This document shows positions 1 through 7,329 of a stretch of DNA of 36,703 bases, piece by piece. The notes beneath the pieces were generated by a model. That model was not told the DNA's origin, made no database searches, and worked only from the letters and a program-made list of their open reading frames with translations. The DNA is from Alphaproteobacteria bacterium (lineage in GTDB: Bacteria; Pseudomonadota; Alphaproteobacteria; Puniceispirillales; Puniceispirillaceae). The stretch is taken from NCBI GenBank assembly GCA_009920665.1, contig RFZL01000023.1:1-36703 (forward strand), read 5' to 3'. Each line of letters starts with the position of its first letter. Position 1 is the stretch's first letter. The translations under genes were made by a program, and so were the position numbers.

Positions 1-1235
1 TGTGTGCGGGTCAGCTCACGCATTTCCTGATTGTCGGCCTCGACAGCACGTCGCAGCCGGTATCCAAGATCGGGAATGGCGGAATTCACGCGGGTCCAGG
101 GGGCGATGAAAGGCGTTTCCATCGGCGTGTAGGTGAAGTCATCGCCAGCCCGCATGATGTTCTCGGCGAACAGCTCGACAGCACGTTCCTCGGCATTGAT
201 GTCAAAGGATAGCCCGTTCAGTTCGGCGTCGCTCTGATAGAAGCTGACCATGTCCAGTGCGATCCGGAAATAGGTGGCCTTGATCGTCCGGAAGGTATCC
301 GAACCGAAGCAGTGCCCCTGCGTCGCCAGCTTGCGGATCAGCACTTTTGAAATATCGATCGACATGCGCGACAGGCCGGAGGTGCTGTCGGATTCCGACA
401 GGTCCTGGTGCTTGTGATCATAATTCGCCGCGATATCGACCTGGCAAACCCGGTTGCTTGCCTGATTGCGCTGCATCTCGGACAGAACACCGACCTCAAG
501 CCCCCAATCCCACGGGATCCGCAATTCCGGGATCAGCGAGCGCCGGAAGGAAAATTCGCCGGCAAGCGGATAACGGAAGCTTTTCATGAAGCTGATATAG
601 TCGCTTGGCCCCAGAACGCGTTCCATGGCCAGCAGCAACGGGGTAACAAGAAGCCTCGACACGCGGCCATTCATCCGCCCCTCGGCGACGCGGGCATAAT
701 AGCCCTTGCAGAACTCGAACTGGAAATTCGGATTGGCGATCGGATAGAACAGCCGTGCCAGCAAACTGCGGTCATAGGTCAGAATATCGCAATCGTGAAG
801 CGCCACCGCCTCGGCCTTGCCACGGGCGTTCGTGAAGCCGATGCAGTACCAGACATTGCGGCCCTTGCCGGCCTCGGTCGGACCAAGCGACCGTTCCTCG
901 AGCTCCTGCTGGATGGCGCGCAGGCGCGGCCCGTCATTCCACAGGATCGAAAACGGCGTGTTCAGCCGCGAAAAGAAGCTGTGGGCGCGCTCGAAACCGT
1001 CACGATCCGCCCTGTCGAGCCCGATGGTGACATGACCAAGGTAGTCGACCTTGGCGATCTCATCGACAATATGGTCAAGCGCCGGTCCGTCCAGCTCCGA
1101 ATACAGGCTTGGCAGGATCAACTCCATGGGCCGATAGCCGGAAAACAGCTTCAGATCCGCCTCAAGTTCCTCAAGCGGCTTGGTGTCGAAATTATGGAGT
1201 GTGGCGACCACGCCGCCCTGCTGGAAATCACCCAT
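1..1235 (-). CDS. gpgS: Glucosyl-3-phosphoglycerate synthase-like glycosyltransferase (GT81 type), cut by the left window edge
   Basis: This should transfer glucose from an NDP-sugar to 3-phosphoglycerate, the first step of glucosylglycerate (compatible solute) synthesis in the cytoplasm. At least 411 codons are open from the ATG at 1235 with no stop before the edge. Visible marks are a DCD metal/sugar-nucleotide motif at residues 148-150, a PLAGEFSFRR segment near 230, DWGLEVG from residue 243 and a YDHKHQ motif near 272-277, all of which I associate with the GpgS family. The start is supported by GAGGGGAG about 9 bases upstream. It overlaps the end of the phosphatase gene by 8 bases, so the two are co-translated. 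The family is recognised from memory of its motifs; mannosyl-3-phosphoglycerate synthase is the main alternative, and the sugar specificity is not certain. Confidence 0.72.
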   Translation of the reverse strand, partial: MGDFQQGGVVATLHNFDTKPLEELEADLKLFSGYRPMELILPSLYSELDGPALDHIVDEIAKVDYLGHVTIGLDRADRDGFERAHSFFSRLNTPFSILWNDGPRLRAIQQELEERSLGPTEAGKGRNVWYCIGFTNARGKAEAVALHDCDILTYDRSLLARLFYPIANPNFQFEFCKGYYARVAEGRMNGRVSRLLVTPLLLAMERVLGPSDYISFMKSFRYPLAGEFSFRRSLIPELRIPWDWGLEVGVLSEMQRNQASNRVCQVDIAANYDHKHQDLSESDSTSGLSRMSIDISKVLIRKLATQGHCFGSDTFRTIKATYFRIALDMVSFYQSDAELNGLSFDINAEERAVELFAENIMRAGDDFTYTPMETPFIAPWTRVNSAIPDLGYRLRRAVEADNQEMRELTRT

Positions 1236-2049
1236 GTTGGTCTCCCCTCTTGCATTCCAGAATTGAAAGCGCCTGCCGCGCCGCTTCCAGCCATCCTTCC
1301 GGCGCCGCGCGCCGGGCAGTGATGACCGTTGGCGGCGGCGAGGCCAGCGTCAGTGGCGGGTGGCCCGGTCGCGGCACAACACAGGCAATGTCGGATGTCT
1401 CGAGCATGCCGATGTCATTGTCACCATCGCCAAACCCGACAATGACAAGCTCGCTGCCGGCGGCCTGATATTCCGCACGTAGTGACTGCGCGAATCCCGA
1501 CTTGTCATGGCCGGCCGACAGATTGCAGACCCGGCCACCCCGTTTAACGGCCAGCCCGGCCGTGGCGGCCTGCTGCCGCAAGCCAGCAAATGCCGGTTCC
1601 GGACCAGTGAACACAAAGGGCACCGAATAATCGCGCGCCATCGCCTGTTTCAGCGCGGCACCGCGAAGCCCGAGATGCCAGGCCTGCTCAGCCTCGGGAA
1701 GATCAGCCAGAAAATGGCAATGACGCTTCAACGAGGCCTCGATGTGATGGTCCCACAACGCCATCAGGCGGTCCGGCGCGAGGCCGACGACATCCGCGCT
1801 GGCCGGGGTCGGCGGCAGATCGAAAAGCTGCCTGTTGACCAGAGCCGCGCCATTCTCGCAGATGAACGGAAGGCTGGCGCCAAGTTCATCACAGAAAACG
1901 CTGATCTCACGGCTTGTCTTGCTTGAATTCGGGACAATCGTGACACCGGCGCCGAGCAAGGCCAGAATGTCATCTCGGATCGACGCAAAGCTGAAATCGT
2001 CATGGCCCAGCAATGTGCCGTCAAGATCGGTCATGAACATCAGTCCCAT
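1228..2049 (-). CDS. mpgP: Mannosyl/glucosyl-3-phosphoglycerate phosphatase (HAD superfamily, IIB type)
   Basis: A 273-residue HAD phosphatase expected to remove the phosphate from glucosyl- or mannosyl-3-phosphoglycerate, giving the free osmolyte. HAD motif I is DLDGT at residues 8-12 (nucleophile D8, acid D10), motif II is the S42-S43-K44 segment, ENGA near 65-68 is typical of the IIB cap type, the conserved lysine is in HDKSG near 183, and motif IV is GDGDND at 207-212. AAGGGG lies about 8 bases before the ATG. It is the first gene of a two-gene unit whose partner is the GT81-like synthase, and this pairing is what fixes the substrate class. The family name in databases is usually the mannosyl one, while the neighbour argues for glucosyl. 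A LacI-type palindrome sits about 90 bases upstream. Confidence 0.8.
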   Translation of the reverse strand: MGLMFMTDLDGTLLGHDDFSFASIRDDILALLGAGVTIVPNSSKTSREISVFCDELGASLPFICENGAALVNRQLFDLPPTPASADVVGLAPDRLMALWDHHIEASLKRHCHFLADLPEAEQAWHLGLRGAALKQAMARDYSVPFVFTGPEPAFAGLRQQAATAGLAVKRGGRVCNLSAGHDKSGFAQSLRAEYQAAGSELVIVGFGDGDNDIGMLETSDIACVVPRPGHPPLTLASPPPTVITARRAAPEGWLEAARQALSILECKRGDQHG

Positions 2050-2140
2050 TACAATGCCCCTTCCCTTGCTCGCGAGTGCATCAGCCTGCGGTGGTAAGGC
2101 GGGATTGCATATACTGAAAGGGCTGTATTTGACCGGCAGC

Positions 2141-2157
2141 GATGCAAATTTTGCATC
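2141..2157. promoter_or_regulatory. LacI-family-like palindromic operator candidate
   Basis: A perfect inverted repeat, GATGCAAA-T-TTTGCATC, lies in the 156-base gap upstream of the phosphatase/synthase pair. The TGCAAA/TTTGCA half-sites with a tiny centre resemble operators of LacI-family sugar repressors. It is 92 bases upstream of the ATG at 2049 and 49 bases beyond the stop of the DMT gene, so it most likely acts on the osmolyte operon. No LacI-type regulator is in the window; the assignment is inference from symmetry and place. Confidence 0.45.
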
Positions 2158-2205
2158 AGCAGATGATGGTCCGAGGCTGAAGGCGGTCTGCTGCCGGCGC
2201 CTTTG

Positions 2206-3141
2206 CTATCTTGCCCGGTCCGGGCGGACCTGCTTCATGGCGGCGCGTTTGCGCTCACGATGAAAGACATAAAGCCCCGACGCCATGATCACGAAGGACC
2301 CGGCCCAGGTCCAGATGTCGGGAAACTGGCCAAAGATCAGATAGCCATAGAGGCTCGCCCAGATGATGATGGTATAGTGAAGTGGCGAGACAAAGACAGC
2401 CTGCCCGATCTCGAGCGCGCGGATGACAAGGAATTCACCAAGCGCCGCCATCAATGACATTGAGGTGATGATGGCAATGACTTTCAGCGAGCCGACCGGC
2501 TGCCAGATGAAAGGCTGCACAACGCTCAGCATCAGGAAGGCCGTCAGCGCCGTATAGGCCAGCGTTGTCTCGGTACGGTCACGCGACCCGATATGGCGTG
2601 AGATAACCTGCCTGACGGCAAACAGGATTGCCGCCATCAGAGGCAGGAGCAGGCCGGGATGGAAACCCTCCATCCCGGGCCGGATGACGATCAGGGCGCC
2701 AAGAAATCCGATGATCGTGGCAGCCCAGCGATGCAGCCCGACATGCTCGCCAAGCAGCAGCGCCGCCATCATGGTGACGACAAGCGGGGCCACGAAGGTG
2801 ACCGCCACGGCGTCCGCCAGCGCAACGAAATTCAGCCCGAAGATAAAAAAGGTCGCCGACAGGGCCGCCGCCACCCCGCGGCCGACCTGCAACATCGGAA
2901 AGCCGGTCTGCAAGACTGTCCGGCCATGCCAGGCAATCAGCATCAGAACACCCAGCACAAGTCCGATCTGACGGACCCAGACGATCTGCAGCGCCGGCAA
3001 GTGCGAAGTCAGATATTTGGCCTGCGCATCGACAGCCGAGAACACAAACATGCCGGCAAGCATGAACAGCGCACCCTTGACATTGTCGCCAGCTTGCAGG
3101 GCCGGGCGCGGCGGCACCCCGCCTGCTATCGGGATGGTCAT
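2206..3141 (-). CDS. EamA/DMT-superfamily permease
   Basis: A 311-residue inner-membrane protein with about ten hydrophobic segments arranged as two EamA-type halves, as in drug/metabolite exporters (RhaT/YdcZ-like). Sequence cues are the early SAVDAQAKYL segment after TM1, the ALADAVAVTFVAPLVV segment ending the first half, the LLLGEHVGLHRWAA loop, and FGQFPDIWTWAGSFVIMASG near the end. The open frame runs upstream to a TTG at 3252, but those 37 extra residues have no domain and DMT proteins start shortly before TM1, so I chose the ATG at 3141, although no strong ribosome binding site is visible there. The substrate cannot be told. Neighbours are the osmolyte pair downstream and the aminotransferase upstream. 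Confidence 0.8.
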   Translation of the reverse strand: MTIPIAGGVPPRPALQAGDNVKGALFMLAGMFVFSAVDAQAKYLTSHLPALQIVWVRQIGLVLGVLMLIAWHGRTVLQTGFPMLQVGRGVAAALSATFFIFGLNFVALADAVAVTFVAPLVVTMMAALLLGEHVGLHRWAATIIGFLGALIVIRPGMEGFHPGLLLPLMAAILFAVRQVISRHIGSRDRTETTLAYTALTAFLMLSVVQPFIWQPVGSLKVIAIITSMSLMAALGEFLVIRALEIGQAVFVSPLHYTIIIWASLYGYLIFGQFPDIWTWAGSFVIMASGLYVFHRERKRAAMKQVRPDRAR

Positions 3142-3263
3142 GCCGCACCGGCGTTCACGGAGCGGGACCGGCACGTCGGCGGTGACAGCAAAGGCATGCG
3201 CTGGCGGATATATCTGAAGATGGCAGCTCTCCCTGAGGGCGACGATCACCAATGCTCTTCAAT

Positions 3264-3298
3264 GGCAACACTATCTATGTTGCCGTGTCGGTGACACG
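3264..3298. promoter_or_regulatory. Two adjacent inverted repeats upstream of the DMT gene
   Basis: GGCAACA-N7-TGTTGCC (3264-3284) is followed directly by CGTGTC-GGT-GACACG (3284-3298), the two sharing one base. Both are perfect dyads. They sit 120-160 bases upstream of the chosen DMT start, in the 226-base gap after the aminotransferase stop. They could be operators for the DMT gene. No cognate regulator can be named. Confidence 0.3.
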
Positions 3299-3367
3299 CC
3301 GATCTCTCATGTTGGCGCAGAATGGCCGCTGATACCAGCCTTGAAACGGTGTCGGGCCTGAACCGTG

Positions 3368-4690
3368 TCAGGCCAGCGCCGATTGCACCGCCACATCCAG
3401 CTTGTCACACATCTCCCCGATCTGGTCATCACTGATGATGAAGGGCGGCGCCAGCATCACGTGATCGCCCCGGTGGCCATCAAGGGTGCCGCCCATCGGA
3501 TAGCAGATCAGCCCGGCCTCGAATGCCGCCGCCTTGAACGCCCGGTGCCGCGCCTCGGCCGGGTCAAACGGGGTCTTCGTCGCCCGGTCGGCGACAAATT
3601 CCATGCCGAGGAACAGGCCGCGGCCCCGAATGTCGCCAATATGCGGATGCGCGCCGAAACGGTCATCAAGCGCGGCCTTCAGCTTCGCGCCCTGAACCTG
3701 GACACGGCCGATCAGCTGTTCATCGAGAAGCGTCGTCACCACCGCCAGCGCCGCCGCGCAGGCTGTCGGGTGACCAAGATAGGTGTGGCCATGCTGGAAG
3801 AAGCCGCTTCCGGATTCGATGGTGCGGTAAATGTCACCGCTGCACAACATCGCGCCGACAGGTTGATAGCCGGCGCCAAGCCCCTTGGCGATGGTCACGA
3901 TATCGGGACGCACATCATCCGCCTCGCTGGCGAACAGATACCCGGTGCGCCCCATGCCGCACATCACCTCGTCAAGGATCAGCAGCACGCCATGGCGATC
4001 ACAGATATCACGAATCCTGGCGAAATATCCTGCTGCCGCCGGCACCGCGCCAAGCGTGGCGCCGACAACGGGCTCGGCAATGAAGGCCATCACATTGTCC
4101 GCGCCAAGGCGCTGGAGTTCGGTCTCGAGTTCATCGGCGACACGCTCGCCAAAGGCGCGCTCGCTTTCATCATCGCGCATCTCGCGATAGGCGTAGCAGG
4201 GCGCGATATGGCTTGTTTCGACCAGCAGCGGCGCAAAGGCCCGGCGGCGCCATTCATTGCCGCCGGCGGCCAGCGCACCAAGTGTGTTGCCGTGATAGCT
4301 CTGGCGGCGCGCGATGATGTGCCGTCGCTCCGGCATGCCGCGCTCGACAAAATATTGCCGTGCCAGCTTGATCGCCGCCTCCACCGCCTCAGATCCACCG
4401 GACACGAAATAGACATGGTCAATACCCGCAGGCGCCTGCGCGGCAAGAAGGCTGGCCAGGGATTCCGCCGGCTCGGAGGTGAAAAACCCGGTATGCGCGA
4501 AGGCCAGCCTGCCGATCTGGTCGCGCACCGCATCAATTACCGCCGGATGGTCATGGCCAAGACAGGACACTGCCGCGCCGCCGGACCCGTCGAGATAGCG
4601 CTTGCCGTTGGAATCGACGATGTAGCACCCCTCACCGGCCACGGCGACCGGCGGGTCGGTCTTCATGCTTCGCGGAAATACATGTGACAT
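3368..4690 (-). CDS. Class III (omega) PLP-dependent aminotransferase
   Basis: A 440-residue cytoplasmic transaminase of the class III fold. Visible are the cofactor phosphate-binding segment SGGSEAVEAAIKLAR (near 97-111), the AEPV segment (near 206), LILDEVMCGMGRTG with D240 that contacts the pyridine ring, and the PLP-binding lysine K269 in TIAKGLGAGYQP. The length fits the family. The frame opens at a TTG at 4696, but AAGGAAGGA is 7 bases before the ATG at 4690, so I use that. It lies 79 bases downstream of the M24 hydrolase on the same strand and may be its operon partner. The amino donor cannot be read from sequence. Ectoine-type diaminobutyrate transaminase is possible, but other ectoine-degradation genes are absent. 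Confidence 0.85.
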   Translation of the reverse strand: MSHVFPRSMKTDPPVAVAGEGCYIVDSNGKRYLDGSGGAAVSCLGHDHPAVIDAVRDQIGRLAFAHTGFFTSEPAESLASLLAAQAPAGIDHVYFVSGGSEAVEAAIKLARQYFVERGMPERRHIIARRQSYHGNTLGALAAGGNEWRRRAFAPLLVETSHIAPCYAYREMRDDESERAFGERVADELETELQRLGADNVMAFIAEPVVGATLGAVPAAAGYFARIRDICDRHGVLLILDEVMCGMGRTGYLFASEADDVRPDIVTIAKGLGAGYQPVGAMLCSGDIYRTIESGSGFFQHGHTYLGHPTACAAALAVVTTLLDEQLIGRVQVQGAKLKAALDDRFGAHPHIGDIRGRGLFLGMEFVADRATKTPFDPAEARHRAFKAAAFEAGLICYPMGGTLDGHRGDHVMLAPPFIISDDQIGEMCDKLDVAVQSALA

Positions 4691-4724
4691 TGCCAAATCC
4701 TTCCTTGCTGTCTTGATGCCGGGG

Positions 4725-4758
4725 TTGTCCGGATACCGGGGCTGTCCGGATACCGGGC
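4725..4758. repeat. 17-bp tandem duplication (two copies)
   Basis: Two adjacent 17-base units differ at two positions and share TGTCCGGATACCGGG. They lie in the 79-base gap between the M24 hydrolase and aminotransferase genes. Each unit also holds a CCGG-ATA-CCGG dyad, so the transcript could form small hairpins. It is one of several short tandem duplications in gaps of this window. Confidence 0.8.
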
Positions 4759-4769
4759 GGCGAATCCGG

Positions 4770-5954
4770 TCACCCGATCAGGGGCAGCTCCGGCGGGGCG
4801 CGGCGTGTCAGCAATTCAGCCCCGTCTTCACGCACCACGATATTTTCCTCATGAACCATCATCAGGCCGTCACCATAGGACAGGGACGGCTCGATCGTCA
4901 GCACCATGTTCTCGGCAAGCTCGGTCCGGTCGAACATGGCGTGCGAAGGCTGTTCGGTCAGCTGCATGCCAAGCCCATGACCAAGCCGTCCGACATCACC
5001 GCCGCTGTCATCCATCTCGGCAATCACTTCGGACATGGCGATGAACAGGTCGCGACAGCTGTTGCCCGGCCGCGCCGCGGCGATGCCGGCCTCGGTGGCG
5101 CGCCACAGCACATCATAGGCCTGCCTTGCCGTCTCATCGGCACGGCCAATCGCCCAGTTACGGTCGAAATCACAGAAATAGCCGTCCCAGACACAACCGG
5201 TGTCGAGCATCAGCACATCGCCTGGCTGCAAGGGTCGCGAGGTCGGCGGCGAGATCACATCCGCATAGCCGCCCTGATCGGCCCCGCCAACAAGGTAGGG
5301 CGTATCATCGGCGCCAAAGCCGATAGCGGCACGCCTGAAGGCGCGAAACACATCGTCAAGCGGCTGGCCGGCCACAGCAAATTCCGGCACCGCGTCAAAG
5401 GCCGCCGAGCCGATGGTGCAGATATGACGAAGCTTGTCGATCTCGGCCTCGCTCTTCACCATGCGCAGCCCCTGGACAAGGGTTGTCGCATCGGCAATCT
5501 CGAGCCCCGGCAGCAACGCTGTCAAACGCTCCCAGTCGCCAAGCGGCATGCGAAGATGCGTTTCATGGCCCTTCATGACGCCTAGTGTCGCGCCATCCCG
5601 CGCCAGCGGCCTCAACAGGTCGGCCAGCAGGCTGATACCGTCATCATCAGGAGCCGGCGCGCTCCAGGTCCGGATGTCATCAAGCCAGCTCCGCCGCATC
5701 AGCGCGGCGCCAATCTCAGGGATCACCGCGACAGGTTTGCCGGTCGCCGGCACGAACAGGAACCAGGGGCGCGTCGGGCTCTGCCAGAACAGCGTCTGGA
5801 AGCCGCTGAAATACCGCACCTCCGGCTCGCTCATCAGCAACAGCCCGGCGATTCCTGCCAGTGACATCTGCCGCTGGGTGCGCGCCGTGCGTACCGCAAA
5901 TTCGGCTTCATCAAAGCCGCGTTCTGGGGCGTTCCGGGGAAGGGATGGGTTCAT
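4770..5954 (-). CDS. M24-family metallohydrolase (Xaa-Pro aminopeptidase/creatinase-like)
   Basis: A 394-residue pita-bread-fold enzyme: a creatinase-like N-terminal domain (about 20-160) and an M24 catalytic domain (about 170-390). All five metal ligands expected for a dinuclear M24 peptidase are present: D251 in MLDTG, D262 in the following CDFDR, H326 in LGHGLGM, E355 in TIEPS and E369 in VHEENIVV. No signal peptide, so it is cytoplasmic. GAGGA is about 9 bases upstream of the ATG. Substrate could be X-Pro peptides or an N-acyl/amidine small molecule (ectoine hydrolase DoeA and creatinase belong to the same superfamily). Its neighbour is a class III aminotransferase, which hints that the product is an amino compound, but this is inference. 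Confidence 0.82.
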   Translation of the reverse strand: MNPSLPRNAPERGFDEAEFAVRTARTQRQMSLAGIAGLLLMSEPEVRYFSGFQTLFWQSPTRPWFLFVPATGKPVAVIPEIGAALMRRSWLDDIRTWSAPAPDDDGISLLADLLRPLARDGATLGVMKGHETHLRMPLGDWERLTALLPGLEIADATTLVQGLRMVKSEAEIDKLRHICTIGSAAFDAVPEFAVAGQPLDDVFRAFRRAAIGFGADDTPYLVGGADQGGYADVISPPTSRPLQPGDVLMLDTGCVWDGYFCDFDRNWAIGRADETARQAYDVLWRATEAGIAAARPGNSCRDLFIAMSEVIAEMDDSGGDVGRLGHGLGMQLTEQPSHAMFDRTELAENMVLTIEPSLSYGDGLMMVHEENIVVREDGAELLTRRAPPELPLIG

Positions 5955-6072
5955 GTCGTCAAGTCCTCACCATGGCCACGCCAGCATGGAAGCCGCGATA
6001 GCCAGTCCCTGATCCTGGGCCGCCCGGCGTGTCAAATCAAGCCGACCGACAGCAATCGATCTGAAGGTTCTC

Positions 6073-6098
6073 TGGCAGGTCGGCTTGGCAGGTCGGCA
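6073..6098. repeat. 13-bp tandem duplication (two copies)
   Basis: TGGCAGGTCGGC occurs twice in direct succession in a 13-base period, with one mismatch. It lies in the 166-base gap between the PfkB kinase stop and the M24 hydrolase start. I see no gene or clear terminator in that gap. Confidence 0.75.
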
Positions 6099-6120
6099 AC
6101 CTCTCGAAATCCGTTCCGGG

Positions 6121-7062
6121 TTAAACGCTCCCCAGTTCTTCACGCCATGGCGGGTTGCAACCCGACCTGCCGCAATTGATGGCGGCAGCACCGGCGGCGC
6201 GGTGGATGGCGGCACGAAGCGTATTCTCGTCAATCGCCGCCAGCGCGGCGCGCGAGGTCAGGCCGGTTTCCACCACCCAGGACAGGATGGTGGCCATATA
6301 GGTATCGCCGGCGCCAACCGTATCGACAAGGGTTTCGACAGCGGGGGCATCCGCCTGTATCTCGATATCGCCTAGAAACGCGCGCGATCCCGCCCCGCCA
6401 AGCGTCAGGATGAACAGCACGGCATCGCAATCATCGCGGCACGCGGCAAGAGCATCGTCATGCGATCTGTCCGGATAGAGCCATTCCAGATCCTCGTCGC
6501 TGAGTTTGAAGATATCGACATGACGCATCATCCGCCTGATTCGCGCGACATAGCTGTCGCGGTCGCTGATCAGGCCGGGCCGCACATTCGGGTCCATCGA
6601 CGTCATCAAGCCACGGCCCTGGCAGCCGGCGAAAAATGTCTCCCAGATGTCGGCATCATCGCCGTCGATCAGCGCGAGCGAGCCGACATGAAACAGCGTG
6701 GTGGCAGCTGGCATGTCGCGTTGAAGGCTGTCGATGCTGACCTGACGTTCGGCCGTGCCATTGCGGTGAAAGGCATAGGACGGGATGCCGTCGGTGATCG
6801 ATACGACAGCCAGCGATGTCGGGTGCGGCAGCCGCGGCGCAACAAGCTCCACATGGCTCTGCACAAGGCATTCAGCCAGAAGTTCGCCAAGCGCATCCTC
6901 GGAGACCGGTGTCAGATAGGCAACCTGCCGGCCCTGCCGGCCGGCCGCCATGGCGACATTGAAGGGTGAGCCTCCCGGATTGGCAACATATTGCGGCAGA
7001 CCGTTTGCAGCCGCCTCGCCGGACACCAGATCGATGAGATTTTCACCACCTACCGAAATCAT
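6121..7062 (-). CDS. PfkB-family carbohydrate kinase (fructokinase-like)
   Basis: A 313-residue cytoplasmic sugar kinase of the PfkB/ribokinase fold. The N-terminal glycine motif NPGGSPFNVAMA (residues 28-39) is the first PfkB signature. The second, DTVGAGDTYMA at 247-257, carries the anion hole and catalytic base D253. The NPGGSPFNVA version is common in fructokinases, so fructose is the first guess for the substrate, but other sugars are possible. AAGGG lies about 9 bases upstream of the ATG. It is divergent from the flavin oxidoreductase at 7330 and separated from the M24 hydrolase by 166 bases, so a direct pathway link with its neighbours is not evident. Confidence 0.85.
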   Translation of the reverse strand: MISVGGENLIDLVSGEAAANGLPQYVANPGGSPFNVAMAAGRQGRQVAYLTPVSEDALGELLAECLVQSHVELVAPRLPHPTSLAVVSITDGIPSYAFHRNGTAERQVSIDSLQRDMPAATTLFHVGSLALIDGDDADIWETFFAGCQGRGLMTSMDPNVRPGLISDRDSYVARIRRMMRHVDIFKLSDEDLEWLYPDRSHDDALAACRDDCDAVLFILTLGGAGSRAFLGDIEIQADAPAVETLVDTVGAGDTYMATILSWVVETGLTSRAALAAIDENTLRAAIHRAAGAAAINCGRSGCNPPWREELGSV

Positions 7063-7269
7063 TCAGATTACCCTTCTGGCGTTTCCTGTCCCGGCGCTGC
7101 GGGATTTTCAAAGTCAGGCCGCATATCCCGTCCGGGCGCGTCAAAGACGGTGATAGCATGTCGGCGGTAAATCTGCCTTCGAAATCCACCTCGTTATTCC
7201 CGGCGGCGAAATCGGGGGCATGGCAGCAAAGGACTATCGCCACCTGTCGGCACCTGTATCAGCTCCAGT

Positions 7270-7286
7270 GGCGACAGCTTGTCGCC
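7270..7286. promoter_or_regulatory. Inverted repeat in the divergent promoter region
   Basis: GGCGACA-GCT-TGTCGCC is a perfect 7-bp dyad in the 267-base gap between the PfkB kinase (minus) and the FAD oxidoreductase (plus). Just downstream AATTTGAC occurs twice, 19 bases apart (7292 and 7311). Both could bind a regulator of the oxidoreductase gene, whose ATG is 44 bases after the dyad. The rest of the gap shows no convincing gene. Confidence 0.35.
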
Positions 7287-7329
7287 GAATGAATTTGACT
7301 GCTACCTGCCAATTTGACATCGTCAGTCC

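Noticed and set aside
408-1322. Long plus-strand open frame of 304 codons opposite the synthase gene
   Set aside because: It mirrors the GpgS-like gene, has no recognisable domain and a composition typical of an antisense shadow in GC-rich DNA.
3365-4687. Plus-strand open frame of 440 codons opposite the aminotransferase
   Set aside because: The minus-strand frame has all aminotransferase motifs; the plus frame is a shadow with no domain.
3368-5954. Aminotransferase plus M24 hydrolase as an ectoine degradation (doeD/doeA) pair
   Set aside because: Family types fit, but no deacetylase, dehydrogenase or ectoine transporter is nearby, and no ectoine-specific motif could be confirmed by eye.
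7043-7243. Minus-strand 66-codon open frame upstream of the PfkB kinase
   Set aside because: It overlaps the kinase start and has no support beyond being open.
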